Below, one piece after another: positions 50,255 to 61,287 of a DNA stretch of 64,000 nt. The stretch is from positions 28,805,392 to 28,869,391 of the forward strand of contig CM067507.1 in the NCBI GenBank assembly GCA_034509495.1, written 5' to 3'. The notes under the pieces are model-generated. The model was not told the DNA's origin. It did no database searches and worked only from the letters and a program-made list of their open reading frames with translations. The stretch is from Acestrorhynchus altus (taxonomy: Eukaryota; Chordata; Actinopteri; Characiformes; Acestrorhynchidae). How positions within the stretch are numbered: position 1 is the first letter of the stretch; each line of letters opens with the position of its first letter. The position numbers and the translations under genes are program-made.

Positions 50255-50809
50255 TTTATTAAGTCTTAGAGTGAATCATACAAATGAGGATCTTCCAGTG
50301 AAAAGGCTTTTTGGCCTTGGACTGGGAGTTGCTTGTAGAAACCAGAAGCCTGAGTTCTACTAGAAGCTCTGTCTGGTTTCTTCTTCAGATATGAAGGGAT
50401 GAGTTTTAAAGCTGGGAATCCTGCAGGGTTTGGGAGGGTTGTCCTTAGCTGACCCTGATCTTCCATTTTAGTGTCTTCATTAGGCCTGTCCAGGTGCAAG
50501 GGCACTGGAACATCCCATTCTGTCCCATGAATCTCCCAGTCTCGATGATTCTCCCTACTTTCTGCAGTCAACTCAGCTTCTGCTTCATTCTGCTTCACTG
50601 CCAATTATGTTTCTTACTGTCATTCTCTCTCTCCCACCCTCATCTCTCTCAGTTCCAGATGAGTTGGGTGTATCACTCTGGCTATTAGTACATTGCGTGT
50701 TAAGCATGGAAAACTCAGACTGCTCCATAAATCTGTTAGTTCTGAGCAGCAGGTCCCATCTGGTGGACATTTGTTGAAGAGCAGCAAAGCTTTTCTCTGG
50801 GATGAAATC
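50255..50809 (-). pseudogene. Unrecognised terminal-exon-like block, frameshifted
   Basis: On the - strand an acceptor (TTTCCACAG ending at 50,810) is followed by an open frame of 74 codons (DFIPEKSFAALQQMSTRWDL at its start) ending in TGA at 50,585-50,587. A second frame overlaps it near 50,604 and continues for over 100 codons (for example WEIHGTEWDVPVPLHL; ending SLEDPHLYDSL) to TAA at 50,266-50,268. AATAAA follows five bases after the stop codon, at 50,255-50,260. Both frames look protein-like, which suggests one original frame broken by a one-base shift. I do not recognise the family. It could be a pseudogene, a real exon with an assembly error, or part of a gene whose other exons I cannot see. 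Confidence 0.35.
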
Positions 50810-51549
50810 CTGTGGAAACCCATTGTGGCCTCATTAAAGATGAAGAACAATATCTTTTTGTGATAACTTGTACCATTTGGCCATTGGACATTCATCGGCT
50901 GTCATGCTAATAGTGTGGCTTCTTATGAGACTGCACAAGGGAGAAATCCAAAGATAATCCAAAGGAAATATATTCAAGGGTCCTAATACTTTTCCCACGG
51001 GTATCACTAGTCTAGGCGCCAAAAAATTGTGGACACCCTAAATTCAGCTTGATCACAGCACACCTATTATTCACAAAGGTTTCAAATTGGACACCTCAGC
51101 TGGTATAATCTCCATATAAAAGCATTGGCAACAAAAATGGGACACACTGAAACAGTCAAACATTAGCCTAGAGCTAGAGCTGTGTTTCTCAGCCCTGGTG
51201 CAGGAGACACCCCTGCCCTGCAAGTTATATATGTGTGTGTGTTTTAAAATAGATATCTGCTCACGCACAACATCACTTCAGAATTTGGTCTGAGGCACTT
51301 GAGCCACACTATAGGATAACATAAACCCATCCCAGTACAAGCAAATCATCAGTAAAAATTGGAATGCATTGAGCGAATTTGCATATTCCATCCCACACAG
51401 CAAGTAGATTTCAGTTGGACTTAGAGGAAACACATTTGTCTAAGTGTAAAGGCGTGTGGTTAACATTTTATCAGGATACACTACAGATACTGGTTACCTG
51501 AAGTGACCAGGTGTAAACGGGGCCCTTAGGTGTATGTAGGTATGTATAT

Positions 51550-51554
<5 letters not shown>

Positions 51555-51623
<69 letters not shown>
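51555..51623. repeat. (TG)n microsatellite
   Basis: About 34 TG units directly abutting the copied hacl1 exon acceptor sequence. Confidence 0.95.
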
Positions 51624-51627
<4 letters not shown>

Positions 51628-51783
51628 CAGAGACCCTCCAGTGACTCTTCTGCCAGAGGCACGGTATGAACAGTTGATGTGTGCATTTGGAGGCTGTGGG
51701 TGTTTGGAGCGGACAGTGGAAGAACTTTGCAGTGCACTACAGAAAAGCTTGAGAGACACATCGAACCCAAGCCTTCTCAATGT
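51624..51783 (+). pseudogene. Partial duplicate of hacl1 exon 16 in inverted orientation
   Basis: From the acceptor (TTTTCCAG, then 51,631) to 51,783 the sequence matches hacl1 exon 40020-39834, for example CTCCAGTGACTCTTCTGCCA and AGTGCACTACAGAAAAGCTT. I count about nine differences in 153 bases (about 94% identity), six of them amino-acid changing (including S to C, Y to C, R to C and V to E). Similarity stops inside the exon and the frame then meets TAA at 51,788-51,790. It lies 3.8 kb upstream of the hacl1 start on the opposite strand. With no other hacl1 exon nearby, it cannot make enzyme. Confidence 0.9.
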
Positions 51784-53549
51784 TGCCTAAGCACAGGACG
51801 TGTACAAGACTCAGCATCTCACATGCGGTAGGCCTGCTCCTTCCAGCTCTTTTTCCACTGGCACAGGGAGCTTATCCTGTGCTCTTGCTGATCACTTGCA
51901 GCTCACAGTTTCCACAAATATTTCAGCCAATGCATTAAAAATATCCCATCTACTAGAGCTGTGTCTGTGAGACCGGAATGCAGGACTGTTGCATGACACT
52001 TTTTAAACTTTTAACTGTACTTTATCTCAATCCTTCTTTCTTTCCCTCTGCCCTCTGTCTCATTAACCCGCACACTTTGTCACCATTTAACTCATACTTC
52101 CCTGCTTCTCATTGTACTCCTCATCTAATCATTCTGCTTGTTACTTGGTCTTTATCTTGTATCTTTAAAGGGGATGGAATGCCAGTGGTTGTTAATATAA
52201 AATGTGCTGGTTACATAACAGTTAGCTTTTAAGTAAACTTTGAAAATTTAAAGCCTGAAATTGCATTTGCTTGCATTTCCACATTGCATTGGTTGAACGT
52301 CACTAAGCACTGATGAGAACTATCAATAATACAAGACTCCCATGAGGAGAGTTTAATGAACACAGTGATGGAATGTATGTGATTTGTATTATTTTTAATA
52401 CACTAAACATAAGTACTGCAATCAAAACATTGCAGAATGGATAAACAGCATTAAAAAAAGATACATGATATGCTTTGAAAGGCTGTCATTGTTTGTTGTC
52501 CATTTCTATTGATCTTTCAGAAAGACATGGTGATTGAGCTGGTAAACTTCTGCGTGTCTCAGTGCAGCTGTCCTGGTGGGTGTCTTCTGTCACATTCACG
52601 TGACTTCCCACCCTCTGTGTTCTGTTCTGAGGACTCTCCTCTCTTTTCATGGGGTGAGTTTGTGTTTTAAGAAGCTGTGTCTGTATGTATAATTACAATT
52701 ACAGTACTGTACAGCTCTTAACAGGGAGATGAATAGAGCTGTAATCTTGTCCTCTCAACATTAAACCACCCTGCTTGGGAACATGCACTAAATATGTGAC
52801 CACTTTTCATTCTGTATAGTCAACCTTGACCCAGTAAACCTTGACCAAGGTTTCTCCCCGCTGCTGGGGAAAGGGGGATTTTTGGACCAACTAGAGTCTG
52901 AGTGGGCCTCCTTCTGCTGCATGATTCATCACATTATCCACAACTTGTTTGGCCTTTGGCTTATGTTTTCCACACAACAGGGACCTACACTGATAGGCTT
53001 TGGTCATAGATGGCCTCCATCCAAGAGTTTTAGTCTGGATTCCTGTTCATGCATTTACTTTGTTCACATTTGTTCTGTCTGAGAGAATGTGCCAGTAAGT
53101 CACGAGAGACTTTAATGACCTTAATTAGACATGAAGCAAAAATCTGATTATGAATGGCAGGTTCTTCAAATGGTTGTTTAGTGATTCCATAGAAGAGCCA
53201 TAATAGATGTGTGAGTGTGAAGAACATTTCAGAGGTCTAAAGAACCATCACTTGTGTAAAGGTTCTTTACCAGTTTGAAGCTTCACACTTCAGAATGTAT
53301 TTTATGGGGTTGGGGGGTTTTTTACGCATTCATTTGTGGTCAGTCACATTTATTATCCACCCACTGACAAGGTCACACAAGATGTCACAAACCCGAGAGG
53401 GTAACTAGCATTCGTTCTTGGATTGCCAGTCAACAATAGCTGTGGAATCACCAGGTATCAAACTTGTGATGTACTACTGAGGGTATGCCCAAAGATTAGA
53501 TGACTGTATCAACCTGCTTTAATATATTTTATTGTATTCTTAAAAGTAA

Positions 53550-53745
53550 TGCTAGCAGGGAGGCACAGTGGTAATGCAGAATAAAGGAGAAGTTGGTGAA
53601 TTCCACAAATTAATTGCCCCTATTTGTGCAACCGACTGTCCTTCTGTCCAGGGCTATTCCTGCCTTTGCCCAGTGTTTCTAGATAGGCTCTGGATCCACC
53701 TTGACCTTGACTGGGACCGATTTATAATTAAGTATGATAAGATCA
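53550..53745 (+). mobile_element. tRNA-derived-type SINE remnant
   Basis: AGGGAGGCACAGTGGTAATG at the start, then TGTCCAGGGCTATTCCTGCC, TTTGCCCAGTGTTTCTAGAT, AGGCTCTGGATCCACCTTGA and CCTTGACTGGGA follow the layout of a common teleost SINE. The part corresponding to the B box appears deleted. A tail-only fragment of the same kind is at about 55,092-55,165. Confidence 0.65.
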
Positions 53746-53897
53746 TTCCACACACAGCATGATGTTAAATAACTTATTATACAGATAATACAGAATCTAT
53801 TTGATGTGTGAGGTCTTTAACATGGCTTTGAACATGACTCAGCCAATCAGACTTTCAAAAAAGAACAGTTCATTATTTTTCTTTTTTGATGAATAAT

Positions 53898-53898
<1 letters not shown>

Positions 53899-53960
<62 letters not shown>
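53899..53960. repeat. (CT)n microsatellite
   Basis: About 31 CT units followed by TG-rich sequence. Confidence 0.95.
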
Positions 53961-53964
<4 letters not shown>

Positions 53965-54837
53965 GCACGTGTGTGTGTGTATGTGTGTGTGTGCTATCCC
54001 AAGCTGTTTTGTGTTAAAAGCTGCTTTCATCACATTAGTAGAGCTTTGCTTTGATATTGCCTTTTTGACGCTCAGACGATTGCTGTCCACACATCACATT
54101 CAGAGAAGACTAAAGTCTAAAATCCTACTGTTCTCTTTCTTCGTTTTCTTTTTTCCTTTTGGGTCCCATTGTACCTGCTTACATATCAAGTGTGGTATTT
54201 TATCCCCTCTTGAGTTTGATCTAGGTTTTGACAGTTTTGTGACAAAGACTGTCATATTTTTCGAACATGTTTATGACTCTCTGTCTTTCATTCACCATTT
54301 CTAAGTACCCTTCACAAGAATCAGGAGAACACTTCACTTTGAAGAGCGTTTTGACAAACATATTGTGCTGCAGTGCTCTGTAACTGTGTACACACAGTAC
54401 ACACCCAGTTTAATTAGTTTAATTAGTAAGTTTGAAATCTGTACTGAAAATATAGGCTGTAATGATATTTAATGGAAGCCTAGTGGAAACTGGGAAAGCC
54501 GAAGTACAGATATATAGAAGGAGGAAGAGCTTGTGTTAGTCATTGAAAATTGCATTCTTCTCAGCCCATATTTGGCCAAGATTTCTTTCCAGTGTACAGC
54601 ACACACACAAAGTGTTCCACTCCAACATATAACAAGGAACATGTTTTTTGATCACTTTCAAAAGGAAGATCTATTTTTACTGTTATCATTTTATTAAATC
54701 ATCAAATCCAACTCCCGATTACTGTATCTCAATAGAATATTTATTCTAGTTACTGTATATAAGTGAGAAGTTTGTACACTCCACAAATGCACATGCATTC
54801 CTCAAAGTGCCATTCCTTAATAAATGCAGCTGTGGCC

Positions 54838-55090
54838 TTGTAGGAAGGAGTCAGCCCTGTGACTGGGATGTTGCTGGTTTAATTCCCTGAACTGGCAGGA
54901 CATGACTGATGTGTCCTTGTGCAAGGCACTGACCCCAAGATGCCCCCAGTTGTGAATAGCTATGGTGCCACGTCTCCTACTGCTTGTGTGTGGATGGGTT
55001 AATGCGAGAACAACATCTCTCTGTGCAAGCAGAGTCGATCTATATGCACGTTTATGTGGAATTAATGTGCACTAGAATGTTACCCTCTCC
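54838..55090 (+). mobile_element. tRNA-derived SINE
   Basis: GGATGTTGCTGGTTTAATTC-CC resembles a pol III B box (GGTTCRANTCC) with one mismatch. It is followed by the typical body TGACTGATGTGTCCTTGTGC-AAGGCACTGACCCC and GGATGGGTTAATGCGAGAAC. It is degraded. Confidence 0.65.
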
Positions 55091-55710
55091 ATGGGTATTC
55101 TTACCTGTGCCTAGCGCTTCTAGTTCTAGATCTGACCAATTTATGACCAATCTTACCAATTTATGATAAAATCACAGCAGGATGTTTGAACTCACATAAC
55201 AGATAAAACAGGATTAATTTGATACGTATGTAGTCTTTGCCATGAACATGAATTTGAAAATGCCGTTCAGACTTTCAAAAAGAACTCTTCACAATGTCAA
55301 GTTTGGTGTCCAGTGTACAGCACACACACAAATTGTTCCTCTCAGACATCAGACATGGAATATGTTTGTGATCACTTTCAAACTGAAGATTTTTATAATT
55401 TTCTGTTATTATTTCATAAAAAATGAATCAAATCCAACTTGATGTTTGATCCATTGATCCAACAATGAGTGTATCTCAAAAGAATACTTATGTAACAATA
55501 AAGCCAATAAAATAAAAGAAAAAAAGACAATGTTTTCACAGCAATTAGTGTAAAACAATCTGTTTAATGCAGCTTGTAACTCAAAATATGCCTTGGGAGA
55601 GATTTTGACTCATCTTATTGGAAGGCTGGTTTTATGGAGTCTCTTATTGTGTCAGGCTGCTAGTCTGCTGTTTCAGTAATCATATCAAGGCTGGAATGTT
55701 CACAGCTGAG

Positions 55711-55731
55711 GCATCACACACACACACACAG

Positions 55732-55791
<60 letters not shown>
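55711..55791. repeat. (CA)n microsatellite
   Basis: About 38 CA units with one GC interruption near 55,731. Confidence 0.95.
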
Positions 55792-55794
<3 letters not shown>

Positions 55795-56030
55795 GTAGAG
55801 GTGACTGAAGATGTACATGCATGTGAGAAATGTACTGAATGTGTCAGGGATTCTCCATCCCAGCAGTCGTCACTCAACCTCCAGCTGTAAAGGCTCCTCT
55901 GTTTCTATCTGGCATATGCTTATCACCTGCTTCTGTTCTGTATATTATCATAATGCAATACAATACAATACAATATTTTAATACAATATTACAGTGTCCT
56001 TGAGTGTCGAGAAAGGTGCTTATAAATAAA

Positions 56031-56031
56031 A

Positions 56032-56064
<33 letters not shown>

Positions 56065-56080
56065 TACTACTACTATTATT
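56031..56080. repeat. (ATT)n microsatellite
   Basis: ATT array with ACT variants. Confidence 0.9.
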
Positions 56081-56488
56081 AAAGTATCCAATAATGCATT
56101 GTCTGCGAACCTCTGTGAACAGAGCACCCGAGATTTGCTCCTCTTCTCTTTTGATAGGGATTAGAGATCTGCCTAATCAACAGACAAGGTTGTTCCTGTT
56201 GATTGATGGAGTCTGGATATGATGCCTATGAATAGTTGAAGGTTTGAATCTTCACAGAAGGCACACTTACCTTTAGCTTCCATGTTGATGTCTAGACCAA
56301 CCATCTACTTCAGGGGTGGCCAGTGTATTGCTATTCTAGTCTTTAAATTGAGTATACATAAATTACAAACTAGGTAAAAGTTATTTTACTTACTAGCTTA
56401 TATGATACACTACAGCCCTACAGATCTACAGCCCTCTCACCAGTCACTGAAACTCTCAATATTTATTATTCTGTTATGTTTAGGGTGG

Positions 56489-56651
56489 TGTGTTTGGACC
56501 ATTGTATTTTGGATGGTGTGTTTGGATCATTGTATATTGGACAGTATGTTTGGACCATTGTGTTTTGGACAATATGTTTGGACCATTGTGTTTTGGACAG
56601 TATGTTTGGACCATTGTGTTTTGGACAGTATGTTTGGACCATTGTATTTTA
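56489..56651 (+). repeat. 28-bp tandem repeat, about 5.8 copies
   Basis: The unit is TRTGTTTGGACCATTGTRTT-TTGGACAR. Boundaries fall at 56489, 56517, 56545, 56573, 56601 and 56629. Since 28 is not a multiple of 3, the frame cycles every 84 bases, which makes an open but artificial reading frame. Confidence 0.95.
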
Positions 56652-57449
56652 ATTAGTTTAGTTCATTACAATCTGCAAAAGTTAAATAATTGGTTAATAA
56701 GTATGTTTTTTTGTTTTTTTTTTAGCATATCTTACCTAAGATTTCATATTGCTGCTGCAGTGAGTGTTTTGTACACAGCTGTTGGTGTATTTCATCTGGA
56801 AGCAGAAATAGAGAGAAAGATCTGTCCAAGATGTGACAGCCGGGTGGAGTTAGGTGTCAAAGAGGAGCATTGAACCTCCTGTTTAAGGATACAGCCTACT
56901 GCCAGTATGACCAGGGGCTATCATGCTATTCCTACAGGTCTGTTTCAAATAGCAGGCCTCTCTCCCAGGATAGTTTTTTAAATGGGGATTTTGTGTTTGC
57001 GAACCCCCAAACCACCTCAGGAAGGAAACCAGCTTGAAGGAACTCCAAGCAACCCAACATGAAATGGTTGGGGTACAGTGAGTGATTGATTAAGTTGTCA
57101 TATTAGCATGTATTTCTTCAACTCTCCTGTGGTGCTCACTATCAACTACAGTTTTTAGTTTGCATTATATATAAGGTCAGTACTCAAAAAGAGGTTTATG
57201 TGCTTTTCAAATTGAAATCAGTAAATCTCTCCTAGGTGCAGATTTATTACCCTTTTGCAACGCTGTAAACTATGTTCTGGCACTAACCCATAAGTACAGT
57301 CGCCCTCTTAGCACCCATAATGAGATCAAGAGAGTGTTTGCTGTACTTTTAATGTTTTACCTCATTATCAATCAATCAATCAATCAATCAAAATTTATTT
57401 TTATAGCGCTCTTCACAACTGAAGTTGTCACAGAGCAGCTTCACAGAAA

Positions 57450-57481
<32 letters not shown>

Positions 57482-58224
57482 GAAAGGTTAAAACAGAAAC
57501 AAAGTATAAATGACAGATCCCCTAGTGTGCAAGCCACATGGCGACAGTGGCAAGGAAAAACTCCCTCAGCTGGAGGAAGAAACCTTGGGAGGAACCAGGC
57601 TCACAAGGGGAGGACCCATCCTCCTCTGGTCAAACTACTTATACATGGTTAGGGGATACTGGACCCCTACATCTCTGTTCTATTACTCGGGTATTGAAGT
57701 AATGTTAATTATCTGGTGGACATAATATTAACAGTAGATTTCTACAGTTGGTGATGGTGGGTGAGCAGCTAGTCCATGGCAGTGTGGGAAACTAGTCCAG
57801 GTCCAGTTGGTGGAAGGTGGAGAGCCAATGTATACATGTATCAGGGGAGCTTGGAGTCCTTCTCAGGTGGGCAGAAGAACTTGGGGTTAGGACCTAATCA
57901 GTTCTGGCTGGTGGGTCATCGTTAACTCGGAAAAGATACAGAGATGAATTAGTTTGGAATTTAAAAAGAGAACAGAGAATGTAAACATTACCAGAGTGTG
58001 GCGAGTGACTCCGGCAGATCTAACTATAACAGCATAACTAAGGAGAGAACCAGAAGGTAACATAAACATGGGAGCATCCTGAAACATTGGCGTCTAACTG
58101 CTCCACCGTCACAAACCAGAGTGATCGCGAGAAGGAGTCAGACGGCAGCACCAACATCCCAGTTTACCATAAAACCCTATGTCCATGAACCCCTGGATCT
58201 GCAGCCTGTAACTAAGCTAAGACA

Positions 58225-61197
58225 TTAATGACCAAATGCTACACTGAACAAGTAAGTTTTCAGCCTACACTTGAAGACTGAGACTGTGTCTGAGTCCCGA
58301 ACATTATCTGGAAGGTTATTCCAGAGCTGGGGGGCTTTGTGAGAAAAGGCTCTTCCCCCTGCTGAAGCCTTCTGAATTCTGGGAACTAATAGGAAGCCAG
58401 CACCCTGTGATCTGTGTGATCGTGGTGGCTCATAAAGGTGAATTAGATCCTGTAAGTATTCAGGAGCGAGCCCATGTAGGGCTTTATATGTAAGTAAAAG
58501 AATTTTGTATTCAATTCGGAATTTAACCGGAAGCCAATGCAGTGCTGATAGTATTGGACTAATGTGGTCAAATTTTCTAGTTTTAGTTAAGACCCTGGCT
58601 GCAGCATTTTGAACTAACTGAAGTCTGTTTAGGTTCCTGCTTGAACAACCTGACAATAGTGCATTGCAGTAATCTAACCTTGAGGTAATAAAAGCATGCA
58701 CCAGTTTTTCAGCAGTGTGTAAGGATAGGGCTTTTCTTAACTTGGAAATATTACGAAGATGGAGAAAAGCGGTCCTAGTAATATTACCTATGTGTTGGTC
58801 AAACGATAAATCTGAATCAATTATGACGCCAAGATTTTTGGCTACTGAATTAGGTATAACTGAGAAATCGGCCAGATTTAGCATCAAGTCTGATAATTTA
58901 ATTCTTGCAATTTTAGGACCCAAAAGGAGGACCTCTGTTTTGTTACTATTTAGAAGGAGGAAGTTATGCCCCATCCAAGATTTTATGTCTTTTATACAGT
59001 CTTCCATTTTCTTTAATCTAGTTTTGTCATCAGGTTTGGCTGATATATACAATTGAGTATCATCTGCATAACAGTGGAAATTAATGCCATGTCTGTTTAT
59101 TACTGTGCCAAGGGGTAGCATGTAAAGAGTGAACAGTAGTGGTCCTAAAATAGAGCCTTGTGGGATTCCATATCTCATTTGAGTGTGATTGGAAGACACA
59201 TCCTTTACATTTACAAATTGAAACCGATCAGTTAGGTAAGATCTGAACCACGAGAGGGCTGTCCCTGTGATTCCCACTACCTTTTCTAATCTTTCTAGGA
59301 GAATAGTGTGATCTATTGTATCAAATGCTGCACTTAAATCTAGCAGCACAAGTAGTGACACACAGCCTTGATCAGAGGCAAGAAGGAGATCATTTGTGAT
59401 CCTAACTAGGGCTGTCTCAGTACTATGATGAGGCCTGAATCCAGATTGGAACTTTTCATATATGTGATTCTTGTGCAGGTATCTGCACAGTTGTTGGGCA
59501 ACAGCTTTTTCTAAAATCTTAGATATAAATGGTAAATTAGAAATAGGTCTGTAATTATCGAGTACACTCTGATTCAGATTTGCTTTCTTGAGCAGTGGTT
59601 TAATGACTGCTACTTTAAAAGCTTTAGGTATGTAACCTAAACTAAGAGAAAAGTTTACTATTGTTAAGAGAGGTTTGATTATAGCTGGCAGCATGTCTTT
59701 AAGTAGGTTTGATGGTATTGCATCTAAACAGCAGGTGGTGGAATTTGAGGAGTAAATAATTTTCTCTAATTCTGACTGTGGAAGTGGGTGAAAGGTTTCC
59801 AACTTTTCTTCTATATCTATATTTTGTTCTATATCAGCCAGACCAGAAGACAAACTGTTTGGATTTAATATTATGGGTTGAATTTTCTGTCTAATATTTT
59901 CTATTTTATGATTGAAAAAGTCCATAAAGGTATTACTGGTGAAATTTGATGGAATCGTCGGTGGTGTACCTGCCTGATTTTTAGTAAGTTTTGAGATTTC
60001 ACTGAAAAGTACTCTGGGATTGTTTTTGTTCTTTTCGATCATTGTGGATAAATAATCTGAGCGAGCTCTAGTTAGAGCCCTTCTATAGTCAATTAGGCTG
60101 TCCTTCCAAGCTGAGTGGAACACTTCCAGTTTAGTGGAACGCCATTTCCGTTCTAGCCTTCGTGCTGACTGTTTTAAGGTACGAGTCGGATCATTGTACC
60201 ATGGGGTGATTTTCTTCTGTCTTAATTTTTTATATTTTAGTGGTGCTACATTGTCCAATGTTGATCTGAGGTTATTATGTAAACAGTTTGTTAATTTATC
60301 TAACTCCTCTGGATCTGTTGGATAATAATCTGGTGTTAATAAATCAGGGAGGTTTTCAGTAATTTGTTGGGCTGTAGTTGATCTTATTAAACGCTTCATG
60401 CAGTAATGAGGGGACGTACTTACATTTTGGCTAAGCTGTAGCTCAAAGGAAATTAAATAATGATCTGAGATTGCTGTGGTTTGGGGAAGAGTATTTAAGT
60501 TATTTATGTCAACACCCAGTGACAGAACCAGATCCAGAGTGTGATTACAGTAATGTGTTGGCCCAGTTACATTCTGGATAATACCTACAGAATCTAGGAT
60601 TGAGGTAAATGCCTTTTTTAAAGGATCGTCTACCTTCTCAAAGTGAATATTAAAATCTCCCACAATTATTACTTTATCACTGCAGACTGCTACATCTGCA
60701 GCAAATTCACTAAATTCTTTTAAAAACTCTGAGTAGGGTCCTGGAGGGCTATATAGATTAATTAATGACAGTATGTTCTTGTGTGTGGCTGGATTAATGA
60801 TGTTAATAGACAGACTTTCAAAGGAAGTGAAGGTGTTATAGTGTACCTGATTAATTTCTAGAATATTTTGGTAGATTATACAGACTCCACCTCCTCTACC
60901 TGACAGTCTTGGGTTGTGCACATAAGTATAACCTTCAGGTGTGGCTTCATTTAGTGCCATGTATTCATCAGGTCTAATCCAAGTTTCATTGAGGCACAAA
61001 ACATTGAGTTTCTGATCATTTATAATTTCATTTACAATGATTGCCTTTGAATTGAGTGATCTAACATTGAGTAGACCAAACTTTAGATTTGAGGTGATAC
61101 ATTTATCATTTAAATATGATGTCTGGATATTGATTAAGTTTTTAAGACAGGCTGTTTTAGTTTTTCTGTGTTTAGCTTTAGTTCGGAGCACAGACAC
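58225..61197 (-). CDS. L2 ORF2: AP-type endonuclease and reverse transcriptase
   Basis: Open for 990 codons from a nominal GTG. Endonuclease blocks: GLLNVRSLNSKA (about residue 41), NETW (70), GDFNIH (180) and SDHYL (244). Reverse transcriptase blocks: NYRPISNLPFISKILE (548), FQSGFRPHHSTETAL (583), LLDLSAAFDTIDH (618), GIPQGSILGPLLF (677), YADD (710-713) and NLGVIIDSDLSFDQH. The C-terminal segment has APQLWNNLPDNVR. The catalytic residues expected for nicking and polymerisation are present. The first ATG is codon 80, already past the start of the endonuclease fold, so initiation cannot be a simple downstream AUG. The frame is also open for 30 codons upstream, back to the ORF1 stop. Confidence 0.93.
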   Translation of the reverse strand: MSVLRTKAKHRKTKTACLKNLINIQTSYLNDKCITSNLKFGLLNVRSLNSKAIIVNEIINDQKLNVLCLNETWIRPDEYMALNEATPEGYTYVHNPRLSGRGGGVCIIYQNILEINQVHYNTFTSFESLSINIINPATHKNILSLINLYSPPGPYSEFLKEFSEFAADVAVCSDKVIIVGDFNIHFEKVDDPLKKAFTSILDSVGIIQNVTGPTHYCNHTLDLVLSLGVDINNLNTLPQTTAISDHYLISFELQLSQNVSTSPHYCMKRLIRSTTAQQITENLPDLLTPDYYPTDPEELDKLTNCLHNNLRSTLDNVAPLKYKKLRQKKITPWYNDPTRTLKQSARRLERKWRSTKLEVFHSAWKDSLIDYRRALTRARSDYLSTMIEKNKNNPRVLFSEISKLTKNQAGTPPTIPSNFTSNTFMDFFNHKIENIRQKIQPIILNPNSLSSGLADIEQNIDIEEKLETFHPLPQSELEKIIYSSNSTTCCLDAIPSNLLKDMLPAIIKPLLTIVNFSLSLGYIPKAFKVAVIKPLLKKANLNQSVLDNYRPISNLPFISKILEKAVAQQLCRYLHKNHIYEKFQSGFRPHHSTETALVRITNDLLLASDQGCVSLLVLLDLSAAFDTIDHTILLERLEKVVGITGTALSWFRSYLTDRFQFVNVKDVSSNHTQMRYGIPQGSILGPLLFTLYMLPLGTVINRHGINFHCYADDTQLYISAKPDDKTRLKKMEDCIKDIKSWMGHNFLLLNSNKTEVLLLGPKIARIKLSDLMLNLADFSVIPNSVAKNLGVIIDSDLSFDQHIGNITRTAFLHLRNISKLRKALSLHTAEKLVHAFITSRLDYCNALLSGCSSRNLNRLQLVQNAAARVLTKTRKFDHISPILSALHWLPVKFRIEYKILLLTYKALHGLAPEYLQDLIHLYEPPRSHRSQGAGFLLVPRIQKASAGGRAFSHKAPQLWNNLPDNVRDSDTVSVFKCRLKTYLFSVAFGH

Positions 61198-61287
61198 AGT
61201 CTCAATACACCTAGGTGACGTCTCAAAGCAACTCGCAGACGGTCGGTTTAGCCGGTCTGTCTGCGGCCTGGTCCCGGCTCTGGTATG

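Larger units (their letters stand above)
50810..57364. other. Repeat-rich intergenic region
   Basis: Apart from the hacl1 exon copy, SINEs, microsatellites and a 28-bp tandem array listed separately, I see no supportable gene. The + strand stretch at about 52,523-52,653 (KDMVIELVNFC in one frame, with GTGAGT following) is weakly exon-like but too short to assign. The stretch 56,730-56,875 is open but resembles no family I know. Confidence 0.5.

Noticed and set aside
51471..51790. Poly-HTHTHT or CVCVCV proteins at the CA/TG microsatellites (also at 11.1, 28.8, 35.7 and 55.7 kb)
   Set aside because: They are artefacts of dinucleotide repeats, which have no stop codons in some frames.
52523..52653. 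Possible + strand exon (KDMVIELVNFC, followed by GTGAGT)
   Set aside because: It is too short, has no recognised family, no clear partner exon, and the downstream sequence is repetitive.
53839..54090. EREREREREHYSS arginine-glutamate peptide on the - strand
   Set aside because: It is the translation of the (CT)n microsatellite.
56489..56651. CRISPR-like array
   Set aside because: Units are contiguous 28-bp tandem repeats without spacers, in a vertebrate genome.
56402..56873. Open frame of up to 127 codons with repeated FGPLYFG/VWTIVFW motifs as a possible membrane protein
   Set aside because: It is the translation of the 28-bp tandem array, and its repeats change frame every unit. The following segment matches no family I know.
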